Source: Isoetes taiwanensis
Taxonomy: Eukaryota > Streptophyta > Lycopodiopsida > Isoetales > Isoetaceae
NCBI GenBank assembly: GCA_021234155.1
Contig: JAJEKV010000001.1
Location: forward strand, 36,938,826 to 37,002,825
Length of the DNA: 64,000 nucleotides
Reading direction: 5' to 3'
How positions within the stretch are numbered: the stretch's first letter is position 1; the number at the start of each line of letters is the position of its first letter. The notes under the pieces were generated by a model. The model did no database searches. It was not told the DNA's origin and saw only the letters and a program-made list of their open reading frames with translations. Positions 42,210 to 54,210 of this stretch are shown in pieces. A program made the translations under genes and the position numbers.

Positions 42210-45200
42210 ATTTCTTCTATCCTACCAAATTAGTGTCTGATTTGTTGTAACGACCCGCTTCTGTTTTTTGAGCTTTGAGTGATCCGCACCTCTTTTGAGC
42301 AATCATCTTGAGCGATTATCTAGTTTAAGCAGTTCTAGTCACATCTGGAAGTCTGATTCTATTTGGTTTGAACCGGGAGCTTGTATGCAGCGTTGGCGGC
42401 TAGGCGCTCTGCCAGCTCCTTCTACATGTTCTTCATGGAGTAGTTAACTTATTCTCGGCAGAAATTTCTTGTGTAGTCTGGGATTTAGGTTTTCTCGTTC
42501 TTCCTATTTTGACTTTGTTATTTTTCTAGCGGTGATTGTCTTGCAGGAATCCACTTGAGGTCGTTGGGTTTTGGCGTTCTGATGCTGACAATGGCTTTAC
42601 CTTGATGATTCTATCCTTTTTAACCGCCACACCTTTTTCTTTCACAAAATTTGGCAGTGGGTATCATGGATGTGTCCCCATCTTAGACTCTGCATCAAGC
42701 GTTTTTTCGCCAAGGATGTGCCGGTCTGGCTCCTCAGGTTCTTGTTTCATGTTTCTGGGTTCTTTTTTATCAGGGATTCTTCAGTTTTTGGATATGTCGG
42801 TGGTGGCCCTAGTTTTCTTTTGCAGTAGGGACTCGATTTGGGCCTTGCTTGGCTTGCTTGGTCCTAGTTTTTCAGTTGCTTGTGGATGGCTTGATGGTTC
42901 CGTCTTCGTTTCTTAAGGGCCAAATCAGTTAGTCTCTTGGATTTGCAGTCTGTTCATCTGGATGATGGGCTTGTTGCAGGAGAGTCCTGGAGATCTCTAG
43001 GTTGTTGGTTGTTTTGGTTTGGATGATTGCTGGGTCCTCTTCTTTTATTCGGACCATGTCCAACATCTTAGATGGTTTATCGGTCTTCATCCTCCGTGAT
43101 CGAACTCAAGTTTCAGTTCTGTTGTTTACTGCGGTAAAATTTCGGTTTTCAGATTGAGTCCAGGTTAAGAGAGTTTGACAGTTTTATACATTATGTTTTT
43201 GGGAAGCTATTCTTTTCAATGCTTTCAGTATGACTTATTGAATGAACCGAAAACCTCTCTTTGGAGAGGCTGGGATCTAATCCTTGGAGTCTAAAGCTAA
43301 AAGTCGAGGCTTAACTTGGATTGTGTTGCGATCCTTGATCGTTTTGCAGGGATTCCGATTGCTGCCGCTACTCTCCTCAGGACGATCCTTTCCCTGTAAG
43401 TCAGTTTGTTTCTGTAAGTCGGTGCTCTTTTACCTGATATATTATTAACAGTGTAAGATTTAAACACAATTTGTTGTGATGTGTTGGATAGGTAGATAGT
43501 TTTCACTTTCGAGGTCATGGGTTCAAGTCACTTTGTATTCAATTTTTTTGGATTCGATCGTTTGGGTCTATAGACGATTCATTTTCGAGGTCATGGGTTC
43601 GAGTCATTTTGTATGCAATTTTTTGGATTCGATCGTTTGGGTCTATAGACGATTCATATTCAAATTTTGTCTGGCTCTCAATACATAGTCATGGATTTTC
43701 ATATTCAGTTTTATCTTCATATTCAGTTTTATCTGACTCTCAATACTTTATCTTACATGGTCATGGGTTCAAATCTCTCAATACATAAATTTTTTGGATT
43801 CTATTAGACCATTTTTCGGAGTCATTTGTTTGGGGTTTCTCTTCATGGGTCCACGACTCTCAATATACAATTGTTAGATTCAAGTTTTTCAGTAGATATT
43901 TTTTCTAGCTCGATTGTTTGGGGTAATTTTTTGTTGTATGGCTAGTTACGAATACATGGTTGCACGAAATTTTGTCTTTCCTTCATGTTTGTTTAGAGGC
44001 ACACTAGTGGTTATTGTTGAATAGACATGAGCCGAACCAATTTGCAGTTCATGTATGGTCCTATTTAGTTGGCCCTTTTTGTTTTGTTGCTATAGGGACA
44101 TATATGGGTATTAGTTAGTTGGACTTTTCATTTATGGAGACTTAGGTTCTTCATTTTTTGTCTTTTATCTTTTTGCATTGGTTTTGTATGTAACGTGTTT
44201 TTTGTGTCGTTTTTTAGCCAGATCTCTCTCTCCCCTTTTTGCTTGCCCGTAGTATGTCTTATGAGATGTCATTTTTGCCCATTTCGTGTAAGGTTTTGGT
44301 CCTATTTTGTTTTGGATCATTTCATCCAGATGGGCATATTTATGTTTTGTTTGAAACAAGATCTCAAGTTGTTCATGTCGAGATGCTACAGTTTCTACCT
44401 TTGAGGAGCTCTGCTACAATGAACATAGGGTTCGCAGATAATTGAGCATGGTGTTTTTTCTAGTACACAAGTTATCTTACAAGGGGGTTATCAAGTTCCT
44501 TGGAGATGGTTATGTCGTTAATTCCATTAGGGTAAGTACATCATGATTCCGTTGCTCTTTTTTCATGGGTATCATAGGTGTCTTTATGGGCTTTTATTGT
44601 GCTTTTTCTCCCCTTCTATCATAGGTTGTTTATACTTGCTTCTATACTGCACGTGGCATGAGAATAGGTCTATACATGAGGTTTTGTATTCACGATGCAT
44701 CTTGAGTTTTTGACTCAAATAGTCCTCATTGTTTTTGGCTTTTCAGGAGCCATAGAACATTTTTTGCCTTTTTCATCAGGAAGTGTTGCGGTGATGGCAT
44801 GTTTGCATTTTCTATCACTGACATCATGCAGGCAGGCTCTTTCTATCATGTCTTTCCCTACACTTAAACGGCTTAATATCAGGCATGTACGACTTTTTGA
44901 TAACGATTATGGTACCTAGTCTTCATTGGGCCATTTTTTGGGGCGGTTTCATGATTTTCATCTGATGCACATCTTGTTTCTTTTCTTCATCGATGTTGAC
45001 CCCTCACCTTACATCCTTTCTCAGACTTGTTTTTCTTTTGTATAGCTTCTTGGTTGCACACGACATCTTGAGATTTTTTAGGGTGTTTTCTTCTGAGTAG
45101 TTTTCATTTAATGCACATCCGGTGATTTTTTAGGGTGTTTCATCTGAGTAGTTTTCAATTAATGCACATTCTTAAATTCTTTTTGGCACATCTTTATTAT

Positions 45201-47690
45201 CATATGCATTTTGGTTCTAGTCTTTTTGGTTCCTTCTTTAAGTCCTTTCTAGTTTACGTGTTTATGGTAGGATATATGCTTTCTTCTACATGTATTTGTT
45301 TCCCTCATTGTTATTAAAAATTCTTCTTGGGCATGTGCATTTTCATTAAAATCATATGCCTTTCATTTTATGAATCGATCTCACTTCACCTATGGGGACT
45401 GCTTGAGAGTGGACATTTTGCATTTGTCCTGAGATTGGGCATGTATATCGACATGTATGCTAATGATCTTATTTTGATTTTATGTGCATTTATAGTTTTT
45501 CCCATATGCATTTTCTTTGGTTTCTCGAATTGTTAGTAGGACATGGTTGTCTTGCCCCTTGCCTAGATGCTTGATTCATGTTTCTAAAGTGTCCATCCAC
45601 TTACAATGTTTGATTCTCTTTTAGTTTCTTTCCATTTGCTCATTATTTCTATCTGTTTGAGGGCAATGGTAAATTTATTTCGGTTTTAAAGGAGGTGTGT
45701 CTGTATTTTCTCATGGTCTTTTCAGTTGCCTCTTTTATGCGTGTGCACGCTCTTCATAGTTCCTTATGTGTATGGATGTCCTTGTCCTCATTTTACTCAA
45801 TTTGGCTATTAGCCCTGTTAGTCTCTTTAGTCTCTTTTGCCTCACGAGTTTCAACTTTCTATTTTGTTTTTATATGCTCTTCATATATCACATTTTTCCC
45901 TTTGGTTGTTTGTTATTCATATCACATTTCCATTATTTGACCCATTTGTTTCATTGACTCATCAATTTTTATCTATTCATTTCGTTTTATTTGCTCTGTC
46001 ATGTCCATTGTTATTGAGTTTTTATACATTTCATTGATATCTTGATTTGCGTATTGCTTCATAATGGCATGTTTTCACATGTTACGCGTATTTATATTGC
46101 TCGGCGTTTCTTTCGGTCTATGATATGGTTATCTTGCTCCGTGGCTTCTTTTTGTGTTGATTTTCATTTTTATAGTTTTAGTTCTTCATGCTTGCTCAAT
46201 TCTTAGACCTTGTTGCTTCAGTTGCCGTATAACACCTTTGTTGAGATCCTCCTTTCTTCGATGTTCCTCGTATATAGTGGGCCTCTCCACTTTTTTCTCC
46301 ACCTCCGGTTCTCATTTCACTAGTTGTCCATGGTTCTTACTCTTGTATATGGATGCCACTTTTACTTCCTCTTTTCGATTATCTTCTTAGTTCATTATTC
46401 CATATGATTTCTTTTGTCTTAGTTTCACCCGTAGTTCATTTATTTCTTCCATTTTGTTCTTCTAGGTTCTTTTTAGTCTATTGGTTCTTTTTCCCTTTTA
46501 ATTCATGGATCCTGTTAACTCCTATCATCTTTCTTCTATTTCATATTTGTTCCATTTATCCTTCTCATCGGATTTGCTCCATGGTCACTTGGTATCCCTC
46601 GTTTTATTTGCTCTATCTCTTGGCTTATCATTGTGCTACATTCATTTCGTTCTCATTGTGTTCTTTAGTCCATGGTTCTTGTTCGCTCCATTTGTCAGTT
46701 CATTCAATTTACTAGGCTAGTTCTTTTCTGCTCTGTGTTCCATCCGGTTCATATGGCCACTGCTTTGGTTGCTTGTCTATTTTTATGGTCAAATTTTCTT
46801 GCACCTCTGTTGCATTCTTTTTCATACATCCATGAGTCTTCTTTTGTTTCCATTTTCCTCCAATTGCTCCAATTATTTCTCATTTCTTTTCCTGTCTATG
46901 TTTATAGTATTCTTGTGCATCTCATTGGCTCCATATTTTATTCAGTTCTCTTGATCGTTTTCTTGCTCCATTCTACTTGGTGTGTGCTACAATCTTCTTT
47001 CTACCTTTTGCACCATTGGTTTCTATTTTCCTTTGGCATTTTCTTTACTGCTAATTCCAGTTGCTCCTTCTATTTTGTTTATCCTTTATCCCATTTGCAT
47101 CATTGATTTGTTCTTTCTCCATCTGCATCAATAACCTTTTGGCAAATATCCCCTTGGATCCACGTTCTATGTTCATTCCATTTGCGGAGTTTGCATCCAG
47201 TCTACCCGCTTTGTGGGATCCTGTATCATATCTCCTATTTTGGTCCTTGTTATGCTGTATCTGCTTTACTCATTCTGGCTCTCCTGTTATAAGTGCTTTT
47301 TCTGAACGTAGATTGATGTCCTTTTTTATTTCTTCAATCCTGCTACACGCGCTTTATCTTTCCCTCAACTTCTTTATGTCCCTTAGTTCTTAGTACTTCA
47401 CTGCCTTGTTCGTGTTGGTCTTTTTCTATCAATCTTTGCTTCTCTCGTACTCGCCTCATTCGCCTTGTTTCTCTTTGCCCTTTTTGTGTCCATGTATCAT
47501 ATATTTTGCCCTTTGCTCTGATTATTCCAGTTACTCTATCAGCCATGCTTCGTTGTTTCTTCTTTCTTTGTCGCCTTTGCCGGATCTATTCTACTCATCC
47601 TGGATTTTGCCCATTCCTTCTTTGATTTCACTTTTTGCCCTAATTTCTTTAGTCATCCTAGTTGCTCCATTCTTTTTTAGTTAGATTCCT
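42210..47690. other. T-rich, gene-less 5.5-kb stretch
   Basis: The plus strand is strongly pyrimidine-rich, above all from 44.2 to 47.7 kb. It has many variants of TTGCTCCATT, CATTTGCTC and TTCATTT, which looks like an old, degenerate short-period repeat. Long hydrophobic frames here follow from the T bias. A few cassette-like words (CTTTTCAG/G, TTGCAGG) resemble splice sites, but no exon was recognised. Confidence 0.5.
43501..43656 (+). repeat. 76-bp tandem duplication
   Basis: Two adjacent units, GAGGTCATGGGTTC(A/G)AGTCA ... GATTCGATCGTTTGGGTCTA ... TAGACGATTC. A weaker third partial copy of GGTCATGGGTTCAAATC lies near 43760. The GGTTCGAGTC word resembles a pol III B box. Confidence 0.85.
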
Positions 47691-47697
47691 CTTCTAT

Positions 47698-47885
47698 CGG
47701 CCACTTGATTGTATCATAGGACCCATCCTAGGAATGCCACGGTTCTATTGCAATAGCAATAGAACCGACATTCCTTGGATGGGGGCATACTACCCGCATC
47801 TCCTATTTATACTGCCTCCTTCCTCTTTTGCAATCATCGGCGTTCTCTTGAGCTCCTTTCCATTCTACTCATTTGGGCTCTACAA
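47698..47885 (+). repeat. Hairpin repeat unit, copy 2, with extended palindrome
   Basis: Inner stem GGTTCTATTGC (47741-47751) / GCAATAGAACC (47756-47766). Outer stem CCCATCCTAGGAATG (47722-47736) / CATTCCTTGGATGGG (47769-47783). Together they form a 62-bp near-palindrome. 47784-47885 matches copy 1 around 41520-41597 and 42180-42209, without the LINE-tail insert. The 35 bp to its left (CACTTGATTGTATCATAGGA and on) recur at about 48898-48936. Confidence 0.88.
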
Positions 47886-48160
47886 GTTTCCCGCCTCCCC
47901 CTCCCTCTTATCATATTGGAGCTTGTTGGTCATATCTATATTCGATTTTTCGTTTTCTCATTTTATGGTTCATTGTTCTTGCTTATCGGGTCGCCCTGCA
48001 GTCTCCAATATCTTCTATTCATTCTATATGTCTTTGATAGTGCATTTGTTCTTATTTTTCACTTGTTCTCGTGGAGCGTGTAGTCTTTGAGGCATACTTA
48101 TCATTTCATTCTTCCTCGGCGTGGCATTATAGCCTCCGAGGCATAATTTTTTTTCATTTT

Positions 48161-48595
48161 CTCTCGGTGTGGTAATGTAGCCTTCGAGGCAGCACTAATC
48201 GAATGTTTTTCCCGCGATGGTCATTCCGCGGACGGTTTTCGATTGGTCGGCTGTTATTTCTTTCTCGGCGTGGCCCTGGAGCCTCCGAGTCTTACTATAT
48301 ATATTTTTTATTGCGCATTGGTATGCGTTTTTGCTTAAGGCAGCTAACTCCCTGACGGGTTATTTTCTTTTCAGTCTTGACTCTATCATATTTATTACGT
48401 TTCTCGGTGTGGTGGCAGTAGCCTCGAGGCGACACTAATCGGTTGTTTTTTCCCGCGATGGTCTTTTCCGCTGAGCGGTTCCCGATTGGTCATTTGTTGT
48501 TTCTTTTCGGCATGGCCCTAGAGCCTCGAGTCTTCTTGCCTATGGCATTTAACTCATTGACGGGTTATTTTTCTTTTCGGCCTTGATTTTTGCGG
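48161..48595 (+). repeat. Tandem duplication, 240-bp spacing
   Basis: Two copies of a block with CTCGGTGTGGT, CACTAATCG, TTTTCCCGCGATGGTC, CCGATTGGTC-type words, GGC(G/A)TGGCCCT and TGACGGGTTATTTTTC start at 48162 and 48402. The units are GC-richer than the T-rich surroundings and clearly diverged. No coding meaning was recognised. Confidence 0.8.
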
Positions 48596-49259
48596 GGATT
48601 GTTTAAGGTCACGTGGTTGCCATAGTGCGTGGGGTCGTGCTTCAACTATTTGCTTGGGTTTCCCAAAACCTAAGAAGGCGTGGTTCTTCTTCCCGATGAG
48701 GAGCAGTCACTGAGTCTTCTCACCTTTGCATCGACCAAATGGCGGATAAAACCATCTTTTATGTTGTATTCTTCAGTTTCATCAGGCTCTCGATTATTGT
48801 CTAGTTTCGGAGCATTTAAAGTTCATATTTCCAAATTTATCTATCCCTAGTGAGGGATCCATTTGTACTCAATGTTTTTACAAAGCTCAATGAGAAGCCA
48901 CTTGATTGTATCATAGGACCCATCCTAGGAATGTATAGGTGTCTTGAAATTAAGTGTTGTTGGTCGTATGCATGTGAACATGCTGCTCATCTGAAATCAT
49001 TTCTTATTGCCGCTGGTCTTAAATTATTCCAAAGTCATTTATTATTGCTGGTTGACAGAGGTACTAACTTATTTGCTATATTAGTGGGCTTCGGCCCCTG
49101 GGCATAGCAGCCATCCCTTCTATCAGATGAATGTTATGCTTGGATGAGCATGGGAATCATGATGGGGTTCGACTCCCCAGGCTCATAGGAATTTGATGCT
49201 CACATATGCCAAACTAGAGTATGTGTCCCTCCAAAGCAGCACATTGTAGAGGCACAAAC
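48596..49259. other. Gene-less stretch with a duplicated 38-bp word
   Basis: CCACTTGATTGTATCATAGG and the following CCCATCCTAGGAATG at 48898-48936 repeat 47701-47736, there attached to the hairpin unit. Nothing else was recognised. Confidence 0.5.
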
Positions 49260-49690
49260 CATATTTCTTGGAGGAGAATTGATTACAGAATCGTGGACTT
49301 CGAGAGCCCCAGTCAGAAAGGCTTTATGGATATGTTCCAATCTTTCCAAGTGGAAAGGATATCATTGGCCCCCATATTTCCACTCTATATAAAAATACTG
49401 GTTCCAGCAAAACCCTGAACAAGAGTGCCTGAAGGGACCAATCATAGAGCTCTGCTTTGTGGCAATTGTTTTGCATAGCATAGAGTGCCTTCCAACTGGT
49501 CGTTACTCTTTGTTGGATGCAGATGTTTGATATGTGGTGATAGTGAACTCTACTCCTACAACTTCTATAATAAGTGAAGCGAGGCTGTCTATGCTAACTA
49601 GAAGATGATATGAGGAGCACCTTGATCTTTGCCAAGCTGACTCGCATTTCAATATCCTAACAAAAAATGCTCAGCATGTCTAGAAAATCA
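49260..49690 (-). mobile_element. Pentanucleotide-tailed LINE family, copy 4 (internal fragment)
   Basis: Minus-strand internal piece without a tail. The reverse complement near 49600-49660 reads DIEMRVSLAKIKVLLISSS, matching DMRVNLAKTRVSLVPSS of the 55.5-kb copy. The lower part (ATCGTGGACTTCGAGAGCC ... TTTCCAAGTGG) follows 55138-55205. Stops are frequent. Confidence 0.7.
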
Positions 49691-50138
49691 TGACATCGAC
49701 AGGCCATAGTTCTGGTGAAAAACATAGCTGAAGAAATGAAAATGAGGACATGAGTTGTGGCATTTAGGGAAGAAAAGCATAGTGTGTTGAGGCACAAGCA
49801 CAAGACCGCCCCCCAAACATGCAGAATGTGAAAAAATAATTATGAAGAAGGAAATGGAAGGGCATGGGCAAGAAGGCAAGCTCCAAAGGAGACGAAGGCA
49901 AATTTTTTGAGAATTTTTAAATTTCTTGGTCTGTTTTACTTCAAAATTATAAGTTGTAAGTTTATCCATCAGTATGACATGATGTTAACTAGCCATATAA
50001 AATGTATTCTAGTGAGGACTCTCATGAAGAGGACACAAAATTGGCATAGATAGGAATACTATTCATCATACTTTTACATCTGGTATAAAATTGATAATAT
50101 TTTATCTGGTATAAGGAAAAGTATAGGGGAAGGAGGGG
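49691..50138. other. Gene-less stretch
   Basis: Purine-rich plus strand at 49700-49900. No gene was recognised. Confidence 0.4.
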
Positions 50139-52200
50139 ATGGGAGGCACAAAGTGCATTGCCATTAGTTATAATACATTCACATGCTTCAACTGTGATTG
50201 GACTGGAACACTCAGAGACTTACATCAGATGCTCACTGATGACTTGGCAGGCATTCCACAGTCCTCTACGCTAGAGCAACATGTAGGTAGGCTGATTGAA
50301 GTTCTCGGTGTCACTGCAGAAAGAACATCACCCCCGAGCAGTGGAGGCAGTGCTTGCAGCAGCTCTACAACTCTGAGGGTGTACAAGCAACCTTATCCCT
50401 GCAGCAGGGCCTGGTGCTGAAAATCACAGAGGCAAATGTAGACCAGGGCTTATAACATCTGGACAATGGAAAAGCGCCAGATCTGGATGGTATGCAGGCA
50501 GAGTTGCTCAAGTGGGCGGGGCCGTCCATAGCACCGGTACTAATTGCCATGTTCAACAGGGCATTGCAGAAAGGTTACCCTGTGTAGTGGACCAGTAATA
50601 GGGTTGTCCCCATCTATAAGGCAGGTGACCCACATTGTCCGGCCAATTACCACACAATGATGGTCAGCTCAGTATTTGCAACGCTATTAGCCGAGATCCT
50701 CGAGCAGCAATTAATGAGATGGGCAGAGGCATTAGAAGTGCGGACCTTCATGCAGGCGCAATTCAGGCCGTGACACTCAACCATTGATTATATCTTCACA
50801 CTGTGGACACTGATTGAGGACAGCAAGAACCATCCACAAGACCTGTATTGTTGCTTCGTAGACCTCGTCAAGGCTTTTGATACGGTGCCTTGGAAAAGCT
50901 TTGGGCAAGATCGCGACAGCTGTCAGGTCCATGCAGAGCTGCAGAATGCAATGAATAGGCTATATGAGACATGCTCAGGCTAGTAGCAACCAATAAGCTA
51001 GCCATTCGAGAGCAGTATCGAGATCTGTCAAGGATGCCCTCTCTTTTCCATATTGTCTGGTTGTACATTGATCAGCTGGAGAGCTGGATTGTTGCCAATC
51101 GAGATGACAGAGTTCAAACTTTTGCACCAGATCACCATGCAGTTGTTATATGCTGATGATGTGTATCTCCTAGCTTACACTCAGGTGCACAACGCCGTCT
51201 GGATGCCCTGGACACTTTCTGCTAGGTTATTGACATGCGCGTCAACTTGGCCAAGACTAAGGTGGTCCTCATATCATCTGCCCCACCCTCACTTTATCGG
51301 GGCCAGAATATGGAAGTGGTGCCCGCCTACAAATATTTAAGAGTGGAGTTTTCGTCTGCCATGTACTGGGACACTTCCATCTGACTACAAGCGGCAGCAG
51401 GCTGGAAATAACTTTATGCCATGCAACAATGGCCACAGAGCAGAGCTATGTGATTGGGCTCATCAGCCCCACCTATTCAAGGTATTAATGAAGTCTATCC
51501 TTTTATATGGGATCTAAGTCTGAAGCCCAGTGGTGTCCCTTGTCACTTGGGATGACTTAGCTGTGCACCCATCTGCCCATGAAAAATCGCAGATCCATTG
51601 CCTCAATTCGCACAAGTGCACACCGCCTCCAAATTGAGACAGGGAGATGGATTGAGAGCCACGCCAGAATAAACTTTCTCAATGCTGCCAAATGGGAGCA
51701 ATGAAAATGCCACACCTTTCAGAGCTGTCCAGCATATGATCAAATTCGGGCATGCTATGCTGAGTTAGTTAGGTCCGACCAGCCACTATATGAGATGTTG
51801 AGCACGACCTCGGTATGGATGCTGGGATCATACCTTCAAGAGGTCATAGATCAGTGGGATCAGCTATGTCCTCGGGCACTTGCTTGAGATGTATATATTT
51901 TTCTCATGGTGTATATTTGTACAATTTGACAACATTCTTATTTCTGTCACGTTTTTTTCCCTGAAAATCCTCCAGGGGCGGGGTTTTTTTAACCCAGACA
52001 ATAATAAGTCTGTTGCGCCATTGGGTCCCATACGCCGATTGGTCTTCGTGGTTGATAACAACTATTCTATTATATTCTATTCTATTCTATTCTATTCTAT
52101 TCTATTCTATTCTATTCTATTCTATTCTATTCTATTCTATTCTATTCTATTCTATTCTATTCTATTCTATTCTATTCTATTCTATTCTATTCTATTCGAT
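50139..52200 (+). mobile_element. Pentanucleotide-tailed LINE, longest copy (copy 5), plus strand
   Basis: Holds the RT domain of this second LINE family. Read across several frames: LDNGKAPDLDGMQAELLKWA (about 50458-50520); NRVVPIYKAGDPHCPANYH (about 50590-50655); STIDYIFTLWTLIED (about 50780); CFVDLVKAFDTVPW (about 50855-50895); LLYADDV with YADD near 51150; MRVNLAKTKVVLIS (about 51234-51276); YKYLRVEFSSAMYW (about 51330-51370). These blocks differ from the L1-like copies and are closer in style to RTE/Jockey-type polymerases. The 3' end has TTTTTTTAACCC and GGGTCCCATA, then the (TTCTA)n tail. Broken by stops and frameshifts. Confidence 0.87.
52063..52200 (+). repeat. (TTCTA)n microsatellite, ~27 units, LINE 3' tail
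   Basis: Nearly perfect pentanucleotide repeat of about 138 bp directly after the conserved LINE 3' end. The other copies in this window have only 7-8 units, so this tail is probably expanded. Frames through it are meaningless. Confidence 0.95.
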
Positions 52201-54004
52201 TCTTTTCTGTTAAGAGTCCCATACAAGATGATAGAAAAAAGTGTCGTAGTAGAGGTATCTGATGAGGGGGGTCATTGCTGGGATGAAAAGGCCACCCTTT
52301 TTTAATTTTGAAAAGAACCCAAAATCCCATGAGAGGAAGCCAACGCTACACCCCATCACCGTAGAATATATCACCAACACTCAAACACAAACATGAGATG
52401 AAGGAGCTGGTCGCACATGCCACGCGACAAAGCCTCTTCAATCGAGGGGTCGGTCACGCATGCCATGCGAAAAATTCTTAACAATTAAAGGAGGAAGTGT
52501 GAGACTAAAGATTAATGGAAGGAAACTCTTGAGAGATGATGAAGCATAAAGAAAAATCAATGTCAAATACTAGATAACTAGCGAAGTTTCGAGTGAATCA
52601 ATGGTTGAAGAATGCATGTCACGCATGCCTGCAAATGTAATGCGTGCATGCATGCTCAACCATTCTGAGAACCGATTCAATGGCTCGAGTGAATGCATAT
52701 TGTGGCGAGAATACCCTTCTCTATGACTACATCTGAGATGCATGTTCAACTAAAAGGCGACGTCTTGGTCATACGAGGGGTCTTTTTACGACGATTCAAC
52801 CCAAGAGGTATGTGCCAATTCATTACCTAAGGTATGATGGGGGGTCATATTCTTAACAAAGGTGATCCAAGCTCTTGTCACCTCATATTTTTGGGGTGAT
52901 TGGAATATTAAGATTGCTATACACATTTTGTTGGTTGGGTGTGTCATGGCTGATGGTATACAACATACATATAAGTCTCAAGGTTCCTAGATATTGAGTT
53001 AGATCATTAGAGTCCCAAGATGCACCCCATCTAATCACAATCTTCATATCTCGAGGATTCAATAGTGGAGCAACACAAGAAGGATGTGAGCATTTAAAGC
53101 TTCAAAGGATGTACTAATAAGGAATGAAATATATAAATCATACTTTGTGTTTGTAGGCATGATAAAGATGAAGTAAGAATTGTAGGTAACTATCAGCTAT
53201 AGATGGATTAATAATACCTTAAAGATGGTTAATTCTAGTAGTTAACATATGAGGGGCTTAATGTATCTATATACAATGTATGATGATGGGGCTAAGACCA
53301 AGAGATATGTGATATGAAATCTTTTATTCCAAATAAATGGCTACACAACTTGAATTTAGATTGTTCGCACCATCAAAGGAAGTGAAACCTAGGGGTTATG
53401 CCTACATTATAAGCATTTTATATACCCGTCATTGAGATATAAAAAACGCAAGTTCTAGATTCCAAAGTGATGAACAAAAGACAAGACGTCAAAGAAGAAC
53501 GTACCAGATTAAGATGAATGGTATTAAGAAATCCTATCTATCTCTAGGAAAAGTAGACATGCAGTCAAGCTTAGTCAAAAGTAGATCATTTTTACAACCT
53601 TGCCATGTTGAATAATTCTTGATGGTATATAATCAATAAGGAAAATACCTATAGATATCTTTCCCATGTTAATACCATTGTTGGGCAATTTTGCAAGAAC
53701 ATTGAAATAGTTAACATCATTATTCAATAATATATGACCTTATGTTCAAGGGAGAAACTACAAAATACCCTTATGTTTTGACGAATTTTATCAGATGCCC
53801 CAAAGTTTGGATATTTTCCTCAAATGCCTTTGGTCAAGTACACAAGTTTCACCAAATGCCCTTGAGTATTTGTATTTTATGGAATGCCCTTCTTTAACGG
53901 GTATTTATACTTTTTTGGTGAAGCGCCTATATATTCACAATTCCTCAAAGAAGATACCAAATTGTCTTCCGTTGCATCGATTTTGTGCTCAGAGATTTGC
54001 ATCC
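52201..54004. other. Gene-less 1.8-kb stretch
   Basis: No gene was recognised. GGTCGGTCACGCATGCCATGCG with a close variant nearby (52405-52475) is a small local duplication. The rest is AT-rich. Confidence 0.4.
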
Positions 54005-54087
54005 TTTTGCTCTCAACAATCTGCTCCACCATTTTGCTCTCAACAATCTGCTCCACCAATTTGCTCTCAGGGATCTACTCTCATGAG
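54005..54087 (+). repeat. 27-bp minisatellite, three units
   Basis: TTTTGCTCTCAACAATCTGC plus CTCCACCA repeats with a 27-bp period at 54005, 54032 and 54059, the last copy diverged. The period is a multiple of three and the array lies in a 104-codon open frame (53795-54109) with no recognised family. Confidence 0.85.
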
Positions 54088-54210
54088 GGTATTTGAATTA
54101 TTTTGTTAAATCTTAGAGTGTTTTGTAGACTTTGAAACATTTGCAATTTGAAAAAATGTCACTTTAAGGGTTTTAACTGGATATCCAATGTTGATTTAAT
54201 GAACTAAGAA

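Noticed and set aside
44195-47684. Many overlapping hydrophobic plus-strand frames
   Set aside because: They follow from the T-rich composition (Phe, Leu, Ser, Ile codons). No motif, start context or conserved block was seen.
51880-52305. 141-codon frame encoding an Ile/Leu/Phe/Tyr/Ser repeat
   Set aside because: It is the translation of the (TTCTA)n LINE tail. Any frame through this repeat stays open, so it is not a gene.
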